The notes: generated from the sequence alone by a model not told the origin. Shown: positions 1 to 6,273, numbered from the stretch's first letter. The stretch is DNA of 6,273 nucleotides from an uncultured Clostridia bacterium (GCA_947177495.1 CAMWUS010000085.1:1-6273), one strand, 5' to 3'. A program made the numbers and translations.

Positions 1-12
1 CCGAAAAGGTGG

Positions 13-41
13 TTGCATCCGGGCGCGGGTTATGATATACT
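13..41 (+). promoter_or_regulatory. Probable extended -10 promoter for the DnaD-family gene
   Basis: A TTGCAT -35-like hexamer (13-18, matching the first three consensus bases) is followed after 17 bases by TATACT (36-41). A TG dinucleotide at 33-34, one base before the hexamer, makes an extended -10 element (TGATATACT). Transcription would start near 48, leaving a leader of about 70 bases before the ATG at 121. A second -35-like TTGACA lies at 74-79, but it has no good -10 at normal spacing and would leave almost no leader, so the upstream element is preferred. This is inferred from consensus matching only. Confidence 0.5.
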
Positions 42-109
42 ATTATACACCGCCACGCTGAAAAAAGCAAGCGTTGACAGCGGTTTCGGAAAACAAATTC
101 TACTTAGGC

Positions 110-115
110 AGAGGG
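110..115 (+). promoter_or_regulatory. Ribosome binding site that sets the start of the DnaD-family gene
   Basis: AGAGGG lies five bases before the ATG at 121. It favours this ATG over the in-frame TTG at 13, which sits inside the predicted promoter and would add 36 residues with no family similarity. The protein read from 121 (MSFCTYSKEF) enters the conserved N-terminal domain almost at once. Confidence 0.6.
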
Positions 116-120
116 ATATT

Positions 121-1851
121 ATGTCGTTTTGTACTTATTCCAAAGAGTTCACAGCCAACCTCTATACGAGCGTGGAGAACGCTTTCCTAACAAAATATTT
201 GCCGATTGCAGACGGAGACGCCGTGCGCGTCTATCTCTACGGGCTGTATCTTTGCCAATGCGCGCAGGAGTTCGACGCGGAAAACGCCGCGAAGCTCTTG
301 AAGATGACTCCCGAAAAACTCGTGGAAATTTACCGTTTTTGGGAAGAGTGCGATTTGGTGCGCATTCTCTCCCGCAATCCGCTTTACGTGGAATATTTGC
401 CCGTAAGCTCCTCTATCGGCAAACCCAAGCCCATTCGCGCGGAAAAATACGCGGAATTCAACCGCGGGCTGTACGGGCTTTTGCAACGGGCGAAAAAGGA
501 CTTTAAGCCCTACGAGATGCAACGCATTCTCGAATTTTTGGAAAACAACCCTATGGAACCGCAGGCGCTCCTCCTCATCGTGGAATACTGCGTGAAGAAG
601 GACGGCGACAAAATTACCTGCAACCATATCCTCAACAAGGCGACGAAACTTTGCCGCGAACAAAAGCTTACATACGAGCAGGTGGAGCGCGACCTTGCCG
701 ACTTCAACCTGCACGAAAAAGAGCTGAGCAAAATTTTCACCCTGCTCGGTATCTACAAGAAGCCGATGGAGAGCGATTACGACTTTTTGGACAAATGGCT
801 GTCCCGCGGCGTAGAAGTGCGCGCCGTGATCGCTGCGGCGGAGACGCTCGGCAAAGGTACTCTTTCCTCCCTCGACCGACTTGTAGAAGAGCTCTGCGAA
901 AAGGATGCGAAAACCGAAGGGAGCGCACGCGAATATTTGAAGCGCAGGGAAGAGCTTACCTCGGTCGTGTTCGGCGTGGCGCGCCGCCTCGGCGTAAAGG
1001 TGCAAAACCCGCGCGCTTACAGCGACGAATACGCGGAGAAATGGTTGGAACGCGGTTATGACGAAGAGAGCCTTTCCCTGCTTGCTGCACTCTGCTTGAA
1101 GCTCGGATACGGCTTCCCCGAAATGGACGCCCTCCTTGATAAGCTGTATGCGGACGGCGTTGTGGACGCAAGCGGCGTTCGGGAATACTGCCTCTCCCGC
1201 GACAAACAGCTGCGGCTGTTGCAAAAAATTCAATCGGTTTGCGGCGTTATCAAGAAAACGCAATCCGCCCTCGATATGCTTTCGACTTGGCGGAGTTGGA
1301 ACTTCTCGGACGAAATGATTTTGGAAGCGGCAAGACGGAGCGCCAATGCGGGCGCACCCCTGCCCTACATGAACAAACTACTTTCCGAATGGAAACGGGA
1401 AGGTTGCTTCACTCCCGAAGCGATTGCCGAGAAACAACCCGCGCCTGCCCCCCGCACACAAAAGAACGATTACAGAAGCGAAGCGGCGATTGCCGCAGAC
1501 GAGCGGAGCGAACGCGAGCGGCACTATGCGTACCTTCGCCAAAGAGCCGAACAACACGCAGACAAGGCACGCGCCCAAGCGCAGAAGAGCATCGAATTCT
1601 TGAACGCGGAAAAAGCAATCAAGAAAGGCGAAATCGAACTTGCGCGCGCGGAGATTTACTCCCCCGATCGGGTGCCCGTTATCACGCAACAGCTTGAACG
1701 AGCAAAATGGGCGCGCACCGCGGCGCTTGCGAAACTGAACCTTATGGATCAAGATTTAACGCCGCAATATAAGTGCACGCGCTGTTCCGACACGGGATTT
1801 TTGCCGGACGGCAAAATGTGCGATTGCTACCGAAAACAGCCTAAAGCATAG
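121..1851 (+). CDS. DnaD-family replication protein with repeated DnaD modules and a helicase-loader-like zinc tail
   Basis: This 576-residue protein probably takes part in DNA replication initiation or restart, where DnaD/DnaB-type proteins of Firmicutes bind DNA and help recruit the helicase loader. Residues about 10-95 resemble the winged-helix N-terminal DnaD domain (TSVENAFLTKYLP, AVRVYLYGLYLC). Four similar helical modules follow, at about 128-192, 219-273, 300-357 and 382-436. The last is the clearest DnaD C-terminal motif (W390, W393, Y416-M-N-K, W424 and FTPEAI at 430-435). A Pro/Ala hinge at 439-446 leads to a charged helical tail (about 455-545) and a CxxC-x11-CxC motif (C552, C555, C567, C569) around SDTGF and GKMCDC. 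That ending resembles the region before the AAA+ domain in DnaC/DnaI-type loaders, but the gene stops there without Walker motifs. It stands alone on the + strand and converges with the operon to its right. DnaD family membership is well supported. The exact role, and the origin of the tail, are inferred. Confidence 0.88.
   Translation: MSFCTYSKEFTANLYTSVENAFLTKYLPIADGDAVRVYLYGLYLCQCAQEFDAENAAKLLKMTPEKLVEIYRFWEECDLVRILSRNPLYVEYLPVSSSIGKPKPIRAEKYAEFNRGLYGLLQRAKKDFKPYEMQRILEFLENNPMEPQALLLIVEYCVKKDGDKITCNHILNKATKLCREQKLTYEQVERDLADFNLHEKELSKIFTLLGIYKKPMESDYDFLDKWLSRGVEVRAVIAAAETLGKGTLSSLDRLVEELCEKDAKTEGSAREYLKRREELTSVVFGVARRLGVKVQNPRAYSDEYAEKWLERGYDEESLSLLAALCLKLGYGFPEMDALLDKLYADGVVDASGVREYCLSRDKQLRLLQKIQSVCGVIKKTQSALDMLSTWRSWNFSDEMILEAARRSANAGAPLPYMNKLLSEWKREGCFTPEAIAEKQPAPAPRTQKNDYRSEAAIAADERSERERHYAYLRQRAEQHADKARAQAQKSIEFLNAEKAIKKGEIELARAEIYSPDRVPVITQQLERAKWARTAALAKLNLMDQDLTPQYKCTRCSDTGFLPDGKMCDCYRKQPKA
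502..1428 (+). repeat. Four tandem DnaD-C-like helical modules, diverged protein-level repeat
   Basis: Within the DnaD-family protein, four segments share one pattern: a hydrophobic residue or Trp early in the module (for example DKWLSRG, EKWLERG, STWRSWN), an acidic stretch, a long Ala/Leu-rich helix, a Gly, then a helix of the type LxxLLxxL or YMNKLL, and a closing segment ending in an acidic or basic VRE/AIAE-like motif. Their approximate nucleotide extents are 502-696, 775-939, 1018-1191 and 1264-1428. Modules 2 and 3 are the most alike (DFLDKWLSRG against EYAEKWLERG; GSAREYL against SGVREYC). Module 1 is the weakest match. The repeat shows in the protein only, not as DNA identity, so any duplication is old. 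Confidence 0.6.
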
Positions 1852-1916
1852 GTTTTAAAGCTGAAATATGCACATATAAGCGTTTATTTGGGCTTATTAT
1901 GTCACACATAGTACTT
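1852..1916. other. AT-rich intergenic spacer with an imperfect hairpin
   Basis: This non-coding stretch lies between the DnaD-family stop codon and the terminator. It holds an imperfect inverted repeat: ATAAGC (1876-1881) pairs with GCTTAT (1892-1897), extended by four more pairs (1872-1875 with 1899-1902) across a single bulged T at 1898, with a 10-base loop. It has no adjacent U-tract, so it does not look like a terminator itself. Its role is unknown; it could protect the 3' end of the mRNA. No small ORF here is convincing. Confidence 0.35.
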
Positions 1917-1954
1917 AAAAAGAGGACGGAGTTTATATTCCGTCCTCTTTTTTT
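1917..1954. terminator. Bidirectional Rho-independent terminator between convergent genes
   Basis: A perfect 14-bp inverted repeat has a left arm AAAAAGAGGACGGA (1917-1930) and a right arm TCCGTCCTCTTTTT (1939-1952), with an 8-base loop (1931-1938). On the + strand the stem runs into seven T's (1948-1954), so it terminates the DnaD-family gene. Read from the minus strand the A-run (1917-1921) becomes a U-run, so it can also end the MoxR-to-YlmC/YmxH operon, whose last stop codon is only 11 bases from the T-tract. Confidence 0.92.
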
Positions 1955-1965
1955 CGTTGACAAAT

Positions 1966-2298
1966 TTATTCGTATTCGCCGTAATCGCGCCTGTCTCCAT
2001 CGCGGCGCGGAGGCGGAGGAGGACAGCAATCATCCTCCCATTTCCCTTTCTTTTTGTCGGGCTTGGGCGCGGTTTTTAAATCGACAAGCACAACGTCTAC
2101 TCCGATTTTAGTCACCTTTTTCAGCTCTATAAATAAGTCTGATTTACAGAAGCGAAGTCCCTTTCCGCCAGGCACGACAATGCCGAGCACTTTCCCTTCG
2201 GGATAGGTGAACACGACGTCGTTCACCTTTCCCAGCCGTTTCCCGTCGGCAAGGTTTATAACCTCTTTCTTTTTTAATTCGCCAAAACTAGTTTCCAC
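1966..2298 (-). CDS. YlmC/YmxH-family PRC-barrel protein with a Cys-Cys-polyproline charged tail
   Basis: This is a small protein of 110 residues. Residues 1-75 match the YlmC/YmxH family of endospore-forming Firmicutes: a short N-terminal strand (SFGELKKKEVINL), DGKRLGKVNDV, a Gly-rich turn (YPEGKVLGIVVPGG), and a final hydrophobic strand (KVTKIGVDVVLVDL). Such PRC-barrel proteins are small beta-barrel adaptors. Some are linked to sporulation, but their biochemical role is not established. The tail (about 78-110) is odd: Lys-rich, then WEDD, C91-C92, five prolines, and an Arg/Asp/Tyr-rich end. The start is GTG (2298-2296). No strong Shine-Dalgarno sequence and no other in-frame start is visible in the 57-base gap after the transglutaminase-like gene. 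It is probably the last gene of the operon, directly before the terminator. The family call is good, but the function is open. Confidence 0.82.
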   Translation of the reverse strand: METSFGELKKKEVINLADGKRLGKVNDVVFTYPEGKVLGIVVPGGKGLRFCKSDLFIELKKVTKIGVDVVLVDLKTAPKPDKKKGKWEDDCCPPPPPRRDGDRRDYGEYE

Positions 2299-2355
2299 AG
2301 TTTTATTGTATGCGCGGGAAAATATAAAGTTGCCTGTCCCACAAAAGAGAAAGAA

Positions 2356-4638
2356 TTATAGTCCCAAGCAGTAGAAGTATTTACAACGCAACCGAAAGGC
2401 TTTCCCACCGCTCGCCGTTATCACTTCGCTTACCTTAATAAGATACGATTCCACAGCACGGCGCTCGTTGTCGCTCAGCTCGTACCCACCGTGAACTGCC
2501 CGCTCTACAATTTGTATAAACCGCTCGGTATCGGCAAGCGGTACGCCGCATTTTTCGAGCGCCTCACTATCGTATCCGCCGATCGGCTTGCATTCCTCGC
2601 ACAAGATGTCGTAAGCCGTTCTGCCGTACAATTCCCCTCTCGCCCGCAAACGCTTGCGCTTACGTTGTAGCTTATACTCCCGCCGCACGAACACGAACAG
2701 CGCCGCAAGCGCCACCGCAAGCACGCAGGCGAGCACGGGTACAAGCACGCGCAGAACGGGTACCGTTTTTTTGATATCCGCAGGAGGCTCGGACAAAGGT
2801 TTTTTATTGTCCTCGTTCGGGTCTTCGTTGTTGTCGGGATTGTCGGGATCGTTCTTATCGTCGGGATTATCTACGGGATCCTTGTTGTCGGGATCGTCGT
2901 CCCCGCCCGCGCCCTCGGGCGGCTTGGGAGGCGGTCTGTCTGGATCGAGCAACGCGTAAATGGTAGGCGTTACTTCCACGGGAAGCCAACCGATGCCGTC
3001 GAAATAAACCTCCGCCCAAGCATGCGCGTTAGCGCCCGTAACCGAAACCGTTACCTGCTCCTCTCCGCCGACCGACTGCACGAGATACCCTTCCGCATAG
3101 CGCGCGGCAAAGCCGTAAGCGCGGAACGCATAAACGGCAACGCTTGCAAAATACGCGGGGTTTGCCATTAAAATATCTTCCCCGAGGAAAGCGTTCATAA
3201 AGTCGCCTTCGAACGCATCGGGGGAAGTCGTATACCGATAGTTCGTTTCCAACCACGTGCGAATCAAACGGGTAACGCTATTCACCGTGGGTTGTTCGCC
3301 TGCGTCTCCCAAACGGCTGCGAAGCGTACTGCGCACCTCCTCGGAAACTCCGCAATAATTTTCGTATACGAAATTGCGGTAATTCCCCTCGTAGGAAAGA
3401 TAGCTCTTCATATCCGCCGTTTGACTTTGGCTCCCCGTCAGCCAATTTGCCTGCACCACCCCTTCCGAGCTCACGTCAGCGCAGACGACCTGCACGGTAT
3501 ACTTGGAAGCGGAAAAAACGTCGCGGCGCAAACCCATATCATAATAGGACGAAAATCCGCCCGAATACTCCGCCAACGAATAAGGCATATAGGCGTATTT
3601 CGCATTCGCATTTTTATTTTCGATGGTCACTTCATGGCGTTCGTCGCGCCCGCCGAGCGCGAGATATTCGGCGTATTGCGTGTCGGGAATCCCCTCTTGC
3701 GCCAAATAATCGATGATACCTTGATACTTTGCGGAAACGTACGCGTTCTTGTCCGTCGGCTTCCATTCGTTTCCATTCAGCTCCGCTCCCACGAATCCTT
3801 TCAAGTAGAAAGTAGGCGTTAATCCGTACAGGGTGACTTCCAAGCGTTCGCCCTCGTCGTTCATGCCCGCCGCATTTTTCAGCCGCCCCTGCGGGAGACT
3901 GTCACTTCCGTACAGCATTTGCTCGCTTGCCGTTCCAAAGGAAGTTTTTACGCCTTGAACGAAACTGCTTCCCTGATAGAAAAAGCCCCCCGCGGAGATT
4001 GCGAATACCAACGCCAAGGAGACGTACAAGGAAACTGCCGTTTTCACGTCCGCCCCGTAGCCCGCAATGTACTTCCCGAAAATGCCCGCCAGCAAAATAA
4101 TTACCGTATAGGGCGACGGGAAGAGCCCGAAAATAGCAATAAAGGCAAGTAAGCCAACGGCAACGTAGGGAAACAGCGCAACCCTTTCCGAAATAATTCC
4201 CCAAATAAAAGCGAACCACACGGAGAGCGTGGAAGCGAAAAAGAAATCCGTTGCGACGGTTTGCGGCAGCTCCGCGCGAAGCGACGGAATGCCGTAGTGC
4301 ATATTGGTGTTGGAAACGGCGACTGCGCGGTTAATAAACGCAACGGCGCTCCCCGCAAAGCCGTTAATATTTACAAGGAAGAAGATAAGGCTCCATACCG
4401 CGCAGAATGCGGGCACAAGCAGGCGCACGAGTTTGCGCTTCCCGAAAGTCAGCCTTACCGCGATGAGCGCAAGCCCCGGAAGTACGGCGAGATAATCCGC
4501 AAGCCCCCCTTCTGTTGCGGAAACGAATGCAAGGAAAAGCCCGCCGAACGCAAACGCGCCGGCGATGATTTCCCAAATATTCAGCCCGCTTAAACGCTCG
4601 GGCTTCATTTCGATTCTTTCCGCTTTCCCCTGTTTCAT
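2356..4638 (-). CDS. Transglutaminase-like (TgpA-type) membrane protein, apparently without the catalytic cysteine
   Basis: The 760-residue protein follows the TgpA-like plan. An N-terminal block of about seven membrane segments spans roughly 21-42, 47-62, 70-92, 131-150, 152-173, 175-195 and 200-220. A large extracytoplasmic region (221-625) contains a transglutaminase-like core at about 450-562. An Asp/Asn/Pro-rich linker (565-620) leads to a last membrane segment (about 626-651) and a basic cytoplasmic tail with a helical region resembling the ends of other TgpA-like proteins. The fold signature is clear: ANPAYFASVAVYAFRAYGF, ARYAEGY, NAHAWAEVYFDGIGW and LPVEVTP. In active relatives the first motif reads like GYCEYFA and the last like WxPxDPTP. 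Here the Cys position is Pro494 and the Asp position is Glu555; only His539 remains. A binding or structural role seems likelier than protein crosslinking or proteolysis. It begins 17 bases after the DUF58 gene. Met11, preceded by GGAAAG, is a possible alternative start. Confidence 0.9.
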   Translation of the reverse strand: MKQGKAERIEMKPERLSGLNIWEIIAGAFAFGGLFLAFVSATEGGLADYLAVLPGLALIAVRLTFGKRKLVRLLVPAFCAVWSLIFFLVNINGFAGSAVAFINRAVAVSNTNMHYGIPSLRAELPQTVATDFFFASTLSVWFAFIWGIISERVALFPYVAVGLLAFIAIFGLFPSPYTVIILLAGIFGKYIAGYGADVKTAVSLYVSLALVFAISAGGFFYQGSSFVQGVKTSFGTASEQMLYGSDSLPQGRLKNAAGMNDEGERLEVTLYGLTPTFYLKGFVGAELNGNEWKPTDKNAYVSAKYQGIIDYLAQEGIPDTQYAEYLALGGRDERHEVTIENKNANAKYAYMPYSLAEYSGGFSSYYDMGLRRDVFSASKYTVQVVCADVSSEGVVQANWLTGSQSQTADMKSYLSYEGNYRNFVYENYCGVSEEVRSTLRSRLGDAGEQPTVNSVTRLIRTWLETNYRYTTSPDAFEGDFMNAFLGEDILMANPAYFASVAVYAFRAYGFAARYAEGYLVQSVGGEEQVTVSVTGANAHAWAEVYFDGIGWLPVEVTPTIYALLDPDRPPPKPPEGAGGDDDPDNKDPVDNPDDKNDPDNPDNNEDPNEDNKKPLSEPPADIKKTVPVLRVLVPVLACVLAVALAALFVFVRREYKLQRKRKRLRARGELYGRTAYDILCEECKPIGGYDSEALEKCGVPLADTERFIQIVERAVHGGYELSDNERRAVESYLIKVSEVITASGGKAFRLRCKYFYCLGL
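2806..2903 (-). repeat. Degenerate 9-base repeat encoding an acidic Asp/Asn/Pro linker
   Basis: On the + strand the motif GTCGGGATT/GTCGGGATC recurs (for example around 2835-2851, 2870 and 2887) with diverged copies between. It encodes Asp-Pro-Asp-Asn-type units on the minus strand (DDPDNKDPVDNPDDKNDPDN, then PDNNEDPNEDN). The repeat forms the flexible stalk between the transglutaminase-like domain and the last membrane segment. Such low-complexity stretches tend to vary in length between strains. Confidence 0.7.
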
Positions 4639-4655
4639 ATCTCAACCGAAAACTG

Positions 4656-5813
4656 TTATTCGTTTTCTTCCAACGTAGACTCGATGATTTCTTGCGGCAA
4701 CTCGATTAAACGGATTCCGTCTTCGTCGAATACCGATTTGCTTCCGCCGAGCGAAATTGCAGTTACGTCTAACCCGCGCAAGATACGCAGCTCGTCCGCC
4801 CGCGCCGCCACCGATACGTAAATGATTTTCGTGAATTTGGTAAATTCCTGCCCGCGGGAGAAATAAAATACCGTTTGCGCGTTGCCGTCGTAGATGCGCA
4901 TACTCATTTGGTTATAGACCATTTGCAAGAACGACTCGTTGTCCCAAACCTCGGACGAACAGAACTTTCCGTCCGAAAACCAACCCACACAGTGCGGCAT
5001 GCCGTTGTCTTTGAGTGCGGACGAGAGCGATACCGCAATATCCAAAACAAGATTCATCTCCCCGTCCGTGGCCTGCTTTTCGAACTTATTTCTGCTCGGG
5101 TCGACAAGAATCAGCGTTTTAAAATGGCTGGAACTGCCGTACTCCTTGCTCTTTAAACTGTCGAACTTGCCCGACAGCTTCCAATGGACGGAATTGAGGT
5201 TATCCCCCGGAACGTAGTCGCGCACGTCGAAAATTTCCGAGCGGTCGTTCCCCTTTTTGGTAAAATCGACGACATCGCCGAATACGGCCGCCGCTCTGCT
5301 CATGCCCGTTTCAATCAGATCTACGTCCTCGTACAGCTTGGGCGAAACGAGCGCTTCCGTCCCCTCGTCGCACTTAATTGTGAGACTGCACATTCCGAAT
5401 AATCCGAACAGTTTGATTTTGGGGAAAACAACGCGCAGCCGCCCCGCGTTTTGGCTTTTGTACTCGTACGTATAGCTGTGATCGCGGAAATCTTTAAAGG
5501 TAAAAATCTTGCTTTCCGTCTTGCCGAACGTCATATTCTCGATGTCGGCGTAGACGTCCGCGCTCCCCAAAAAGAGCCGCATTTTTACCCGCACGGTCAT
5601 GGTAATCGCAATCGTTCCGCCGCGGAAACACGAATCGCCGACCGCATAAGAAAACTCGACGTGCCTCGACAGAAAAAAGAGCGCAACGTAGGTTACGAGC
5701 GGCAAAACGACGAGGCATATCAACAGAAACAATGCCACGCCGTGGTCGGTGATGATGAACGCCGCCAAATCGAGCAGCGTGATAAATGCGTAGATGAGCT
5801 TTTTCCAAACCAT
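4656..5813 (-). CDS. DUF58 domain membrane protein (MoxR partner)
   Basis: This 385-residue protein has two N-terminal membrane segments (about 5-22 and 26-49) and a soluble region with the DUF58 signature at residues 192-225: EIFDVRDYVPGDNLNSVHW, then KLSGKFDSLKSKEYG. After it, LILVDPSRNK (234-243) sits where the VWA-like part of these proteins has its DxSxS metal-site motif. Here it reads D238-P-S240-R-N242, so the third ligand position is Asn. DUF58 proteins are encoded next to MoxR ATPases in many bacteria and are thought to act with them, but their reaction is unknown. The ATG lies one base after the stop codon of the MoxR gene (TAA-C-ATG) with no strong Shine-Dalgarno sequence, which points to translational coupling. 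The region between the membrane segments and the signature (about 50-190) is beta-rich in appearance, and I recognise no further domain there. Confidence 0.92.
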   Translation of the reverse strand: MVWKKLIYAFITLLDLAAFIITDHGVALFLLICLVVLPLVTYVALFFLSRHVEFSYAVGDSCFRGGTIAITMTVRVKMRLFLGSADVYADIENMTFGKTESKIFTFKDFRDHSYTYEYKSQNAGRLRVVFPKIKLFGLFGMCSLTIKCDEGTEALVSPKLYEDVDLIETGMSRAAAVFGDVVDFTKKGNDRSEIFDVRDYVPGDNLNSVHWKLSGKFDSLKSKEYGSSSHFKTLILVDPSRNKFEKQATDGEMNLVLDIAVSLSSALKDNGMPHCVGWFSDGKFCSSEVWDNESFLQMVYNQMSMRIYDGNAQTVFYFSRGQEFTKFTKIIYVSVAARADELRILRGLDVTAISLGGSKSVFDEDGIRLIELPQEIIESTLEENE

Positions 5814-5814
5814 G

Positions 5815-6273
5815 TTATTTTGTGCCTATGGAGGGAAGCGGCGTATGGCGCATGATGTCGTCTAAAATTCTTTCCGCAGTCATGCCCTCGAGCCGCGCAC
5901 GCGGACGCAGGATGAGACGGTGCGCGCAAACCGACTTAAACACCTCGTTTACGTCAGACGGAATAACGTAGTCGCGCTCCGAGAGTACGGCGCACGCGCG
6001 TACCATACGCGAGAGCGCCAAAATTCCACGCGGACTGATGCCGAGTTCGATGAGCGGATGAGAACGCGTGCTCTCGCACAGCTGCACCATGTATTCCAAA
6101 ATCGCATCGGAAATTTTAATAGAACCGAGATAGTTTTGAATTTCCGTAATGCTATCTTTATCGGTAATTTGTTTGAGCCCGTCCATAGGGTCGCTCGAAT
6201 GGTGGCGTTTGAGAATTTCCACCTGCTCTTTTGCCTCGGGATAGCCGATGGAAAGACGAATCATGAAACGGTC
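5815..6273 (-). CDS. MoxR-family AAA+ ATPase, C-terminal part (cut by the window end)
   Basis: The visible 152 residues are the C-terminal half of a MoxR-type ATPase, a family usually a little over 300 residues long. The gene enters from the right edge in frame with DRFMIRLSIGYPE, the conserved segment of MoxR proteins after the sensor 1 region (DRF, then GYP). The helical lid domain follows, with GISPRG containing the sensor 2 arginine (codon near 6028-6030) and then ALSRMVRACAVLSERDYVIPSDV. The Walker A and B motifs lie outside the window. The in-frame ATG at 6264 is internal and not a start. MoxR ATPases are thought to act as chaperones that remodel or activate partner proteins, often with VWA or DUF58 proteins, which fits the next gene one base downstream. 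The promoter of the operon must lie beyond 6273. Confidence 0.93.
   Translation of the reverse strand, partial: DRFMIRLSIGYPEAKEQVEILKRHHSSDPMDGLKQITDKDSITEIQNYLGSIKISDAILEYMVQLCESTRSHPLIELGISPRGILALSRMVRACAVLSERDYVIPSDVNEVFKSVCAHRLILRPRARLEGMTAERILDDIMRHTPLPSIGTK

Noticed and set aside
74..79. A perfect TTGACA -35 hexamer before the DnaD-family gene
   Set aside because: No good -10 hexamer follows at 16-18 bases, and transcription from it would start almost at the ribosome binding site.
13..120. N-terminal extension of the DnaD-family protein from the TTG at 13
   Set aside because: The extra 36 residues show no similarity to the family, the stretch contains a good extended -10 promoter, and the ATG at 121 has a Shine-Dalgarno-like AGAGGG at proper spacing.
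187..1263. A 358-codon open frame on the minus strand, opposite the DnaD-family gene
   Set aside because: It lies entirely antisense to a gene with clear family motifs, its translation shows no recognisable domain, and its length is explained by the codon bias of the true gene.
2355..2360. A TATAAT -10-like hexamer on the minus strand before the YlmC/YmxH-like gene
   Set aside because: It overlaps the stop codon of the preceding gene, and the nearest -35-like sequence (TTGTAA at 2381-2386) is about 20 bases away, too far for a standard promoter. A weak internal promoter is not excluded.
2654..2959. A Ser/Gly/Leu-rich open frame on the + strand over the acidic linker
   Set aside because: Its composition simply reflects the antisense reading of the repetitive Asp/Asn/Pro linker.
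3292..3822. A 176-codon open frame on the + strand, opposite the transglutaminase-like gene
   Set aside because: It is antisense to a protein with clear domain motifs and shows no recognisable domain of its own.

Overview
The window looks like a chromosomal segment of a Gram-positive, Firmicutes-type bacterium, most likely a member of the Clostridia with balanced to moderately high GC. This rests on a DnaD-family replication protein, a YlmC/YmxH-type PRC-barrel protein (a family typical of endospore-forming Firmicutes) and a strong Rho-independent terminator. No phage, IS, CRISPR, rRNA or tRNA feature is visible. A lineage below class level cannot be read from the sequence.

Layout. The left part (1-1851, + strand) holds an extended -10 promoter and one large gene. 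Its 576-residue product has a DnaD-type N-terminal domain, about four consecutive DnaD-C-like helical modules, and a charged helical tail ending in a Cys4 motif. That tail resembles the N-terminal region of DnaC/DnaI-type helicase loaders, but no AAA+ ATPase domain follows. A 114-base intergenic region (1852-1965) separates this gene from the minus-strand genes and contains a 14-bp-stem terminator that can serve both strands.

The rest (1966-6273) is a tightly packed minus-strand operon read right to left: the C-terminal half of a MoxR-type AAA+ ATPase (cut by the window end), a DUF58 membrane protein, a 760-residue multi-pass transglutaminase-like membrane protein, and a small YlmC/YmxH-like protein. 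MoxR-DUF58-transglutaminase is a recurrent bacterial gene set. MoxR proteins are regarded as chaperone-like ATPases, DUF58 proteins are thought to be their VWA-like partners, and the transglutaminase-like protein presents a domain outside the membrane. The physiological role of the set in Clostridia is not settled.

Most notable points. The transglutaminase-like domain has Pro where the catalytic Cys is expected and Glu where the Asp is expected, with only the His retained, so it looks like a pseudoenzyme. The DnaD protein appears to combine repeated DnaD modules with a helicase-loader-type zinc region. The YlmC/YmxH-like protein carries an unusual Cys-Cys-polyproline charged tail.
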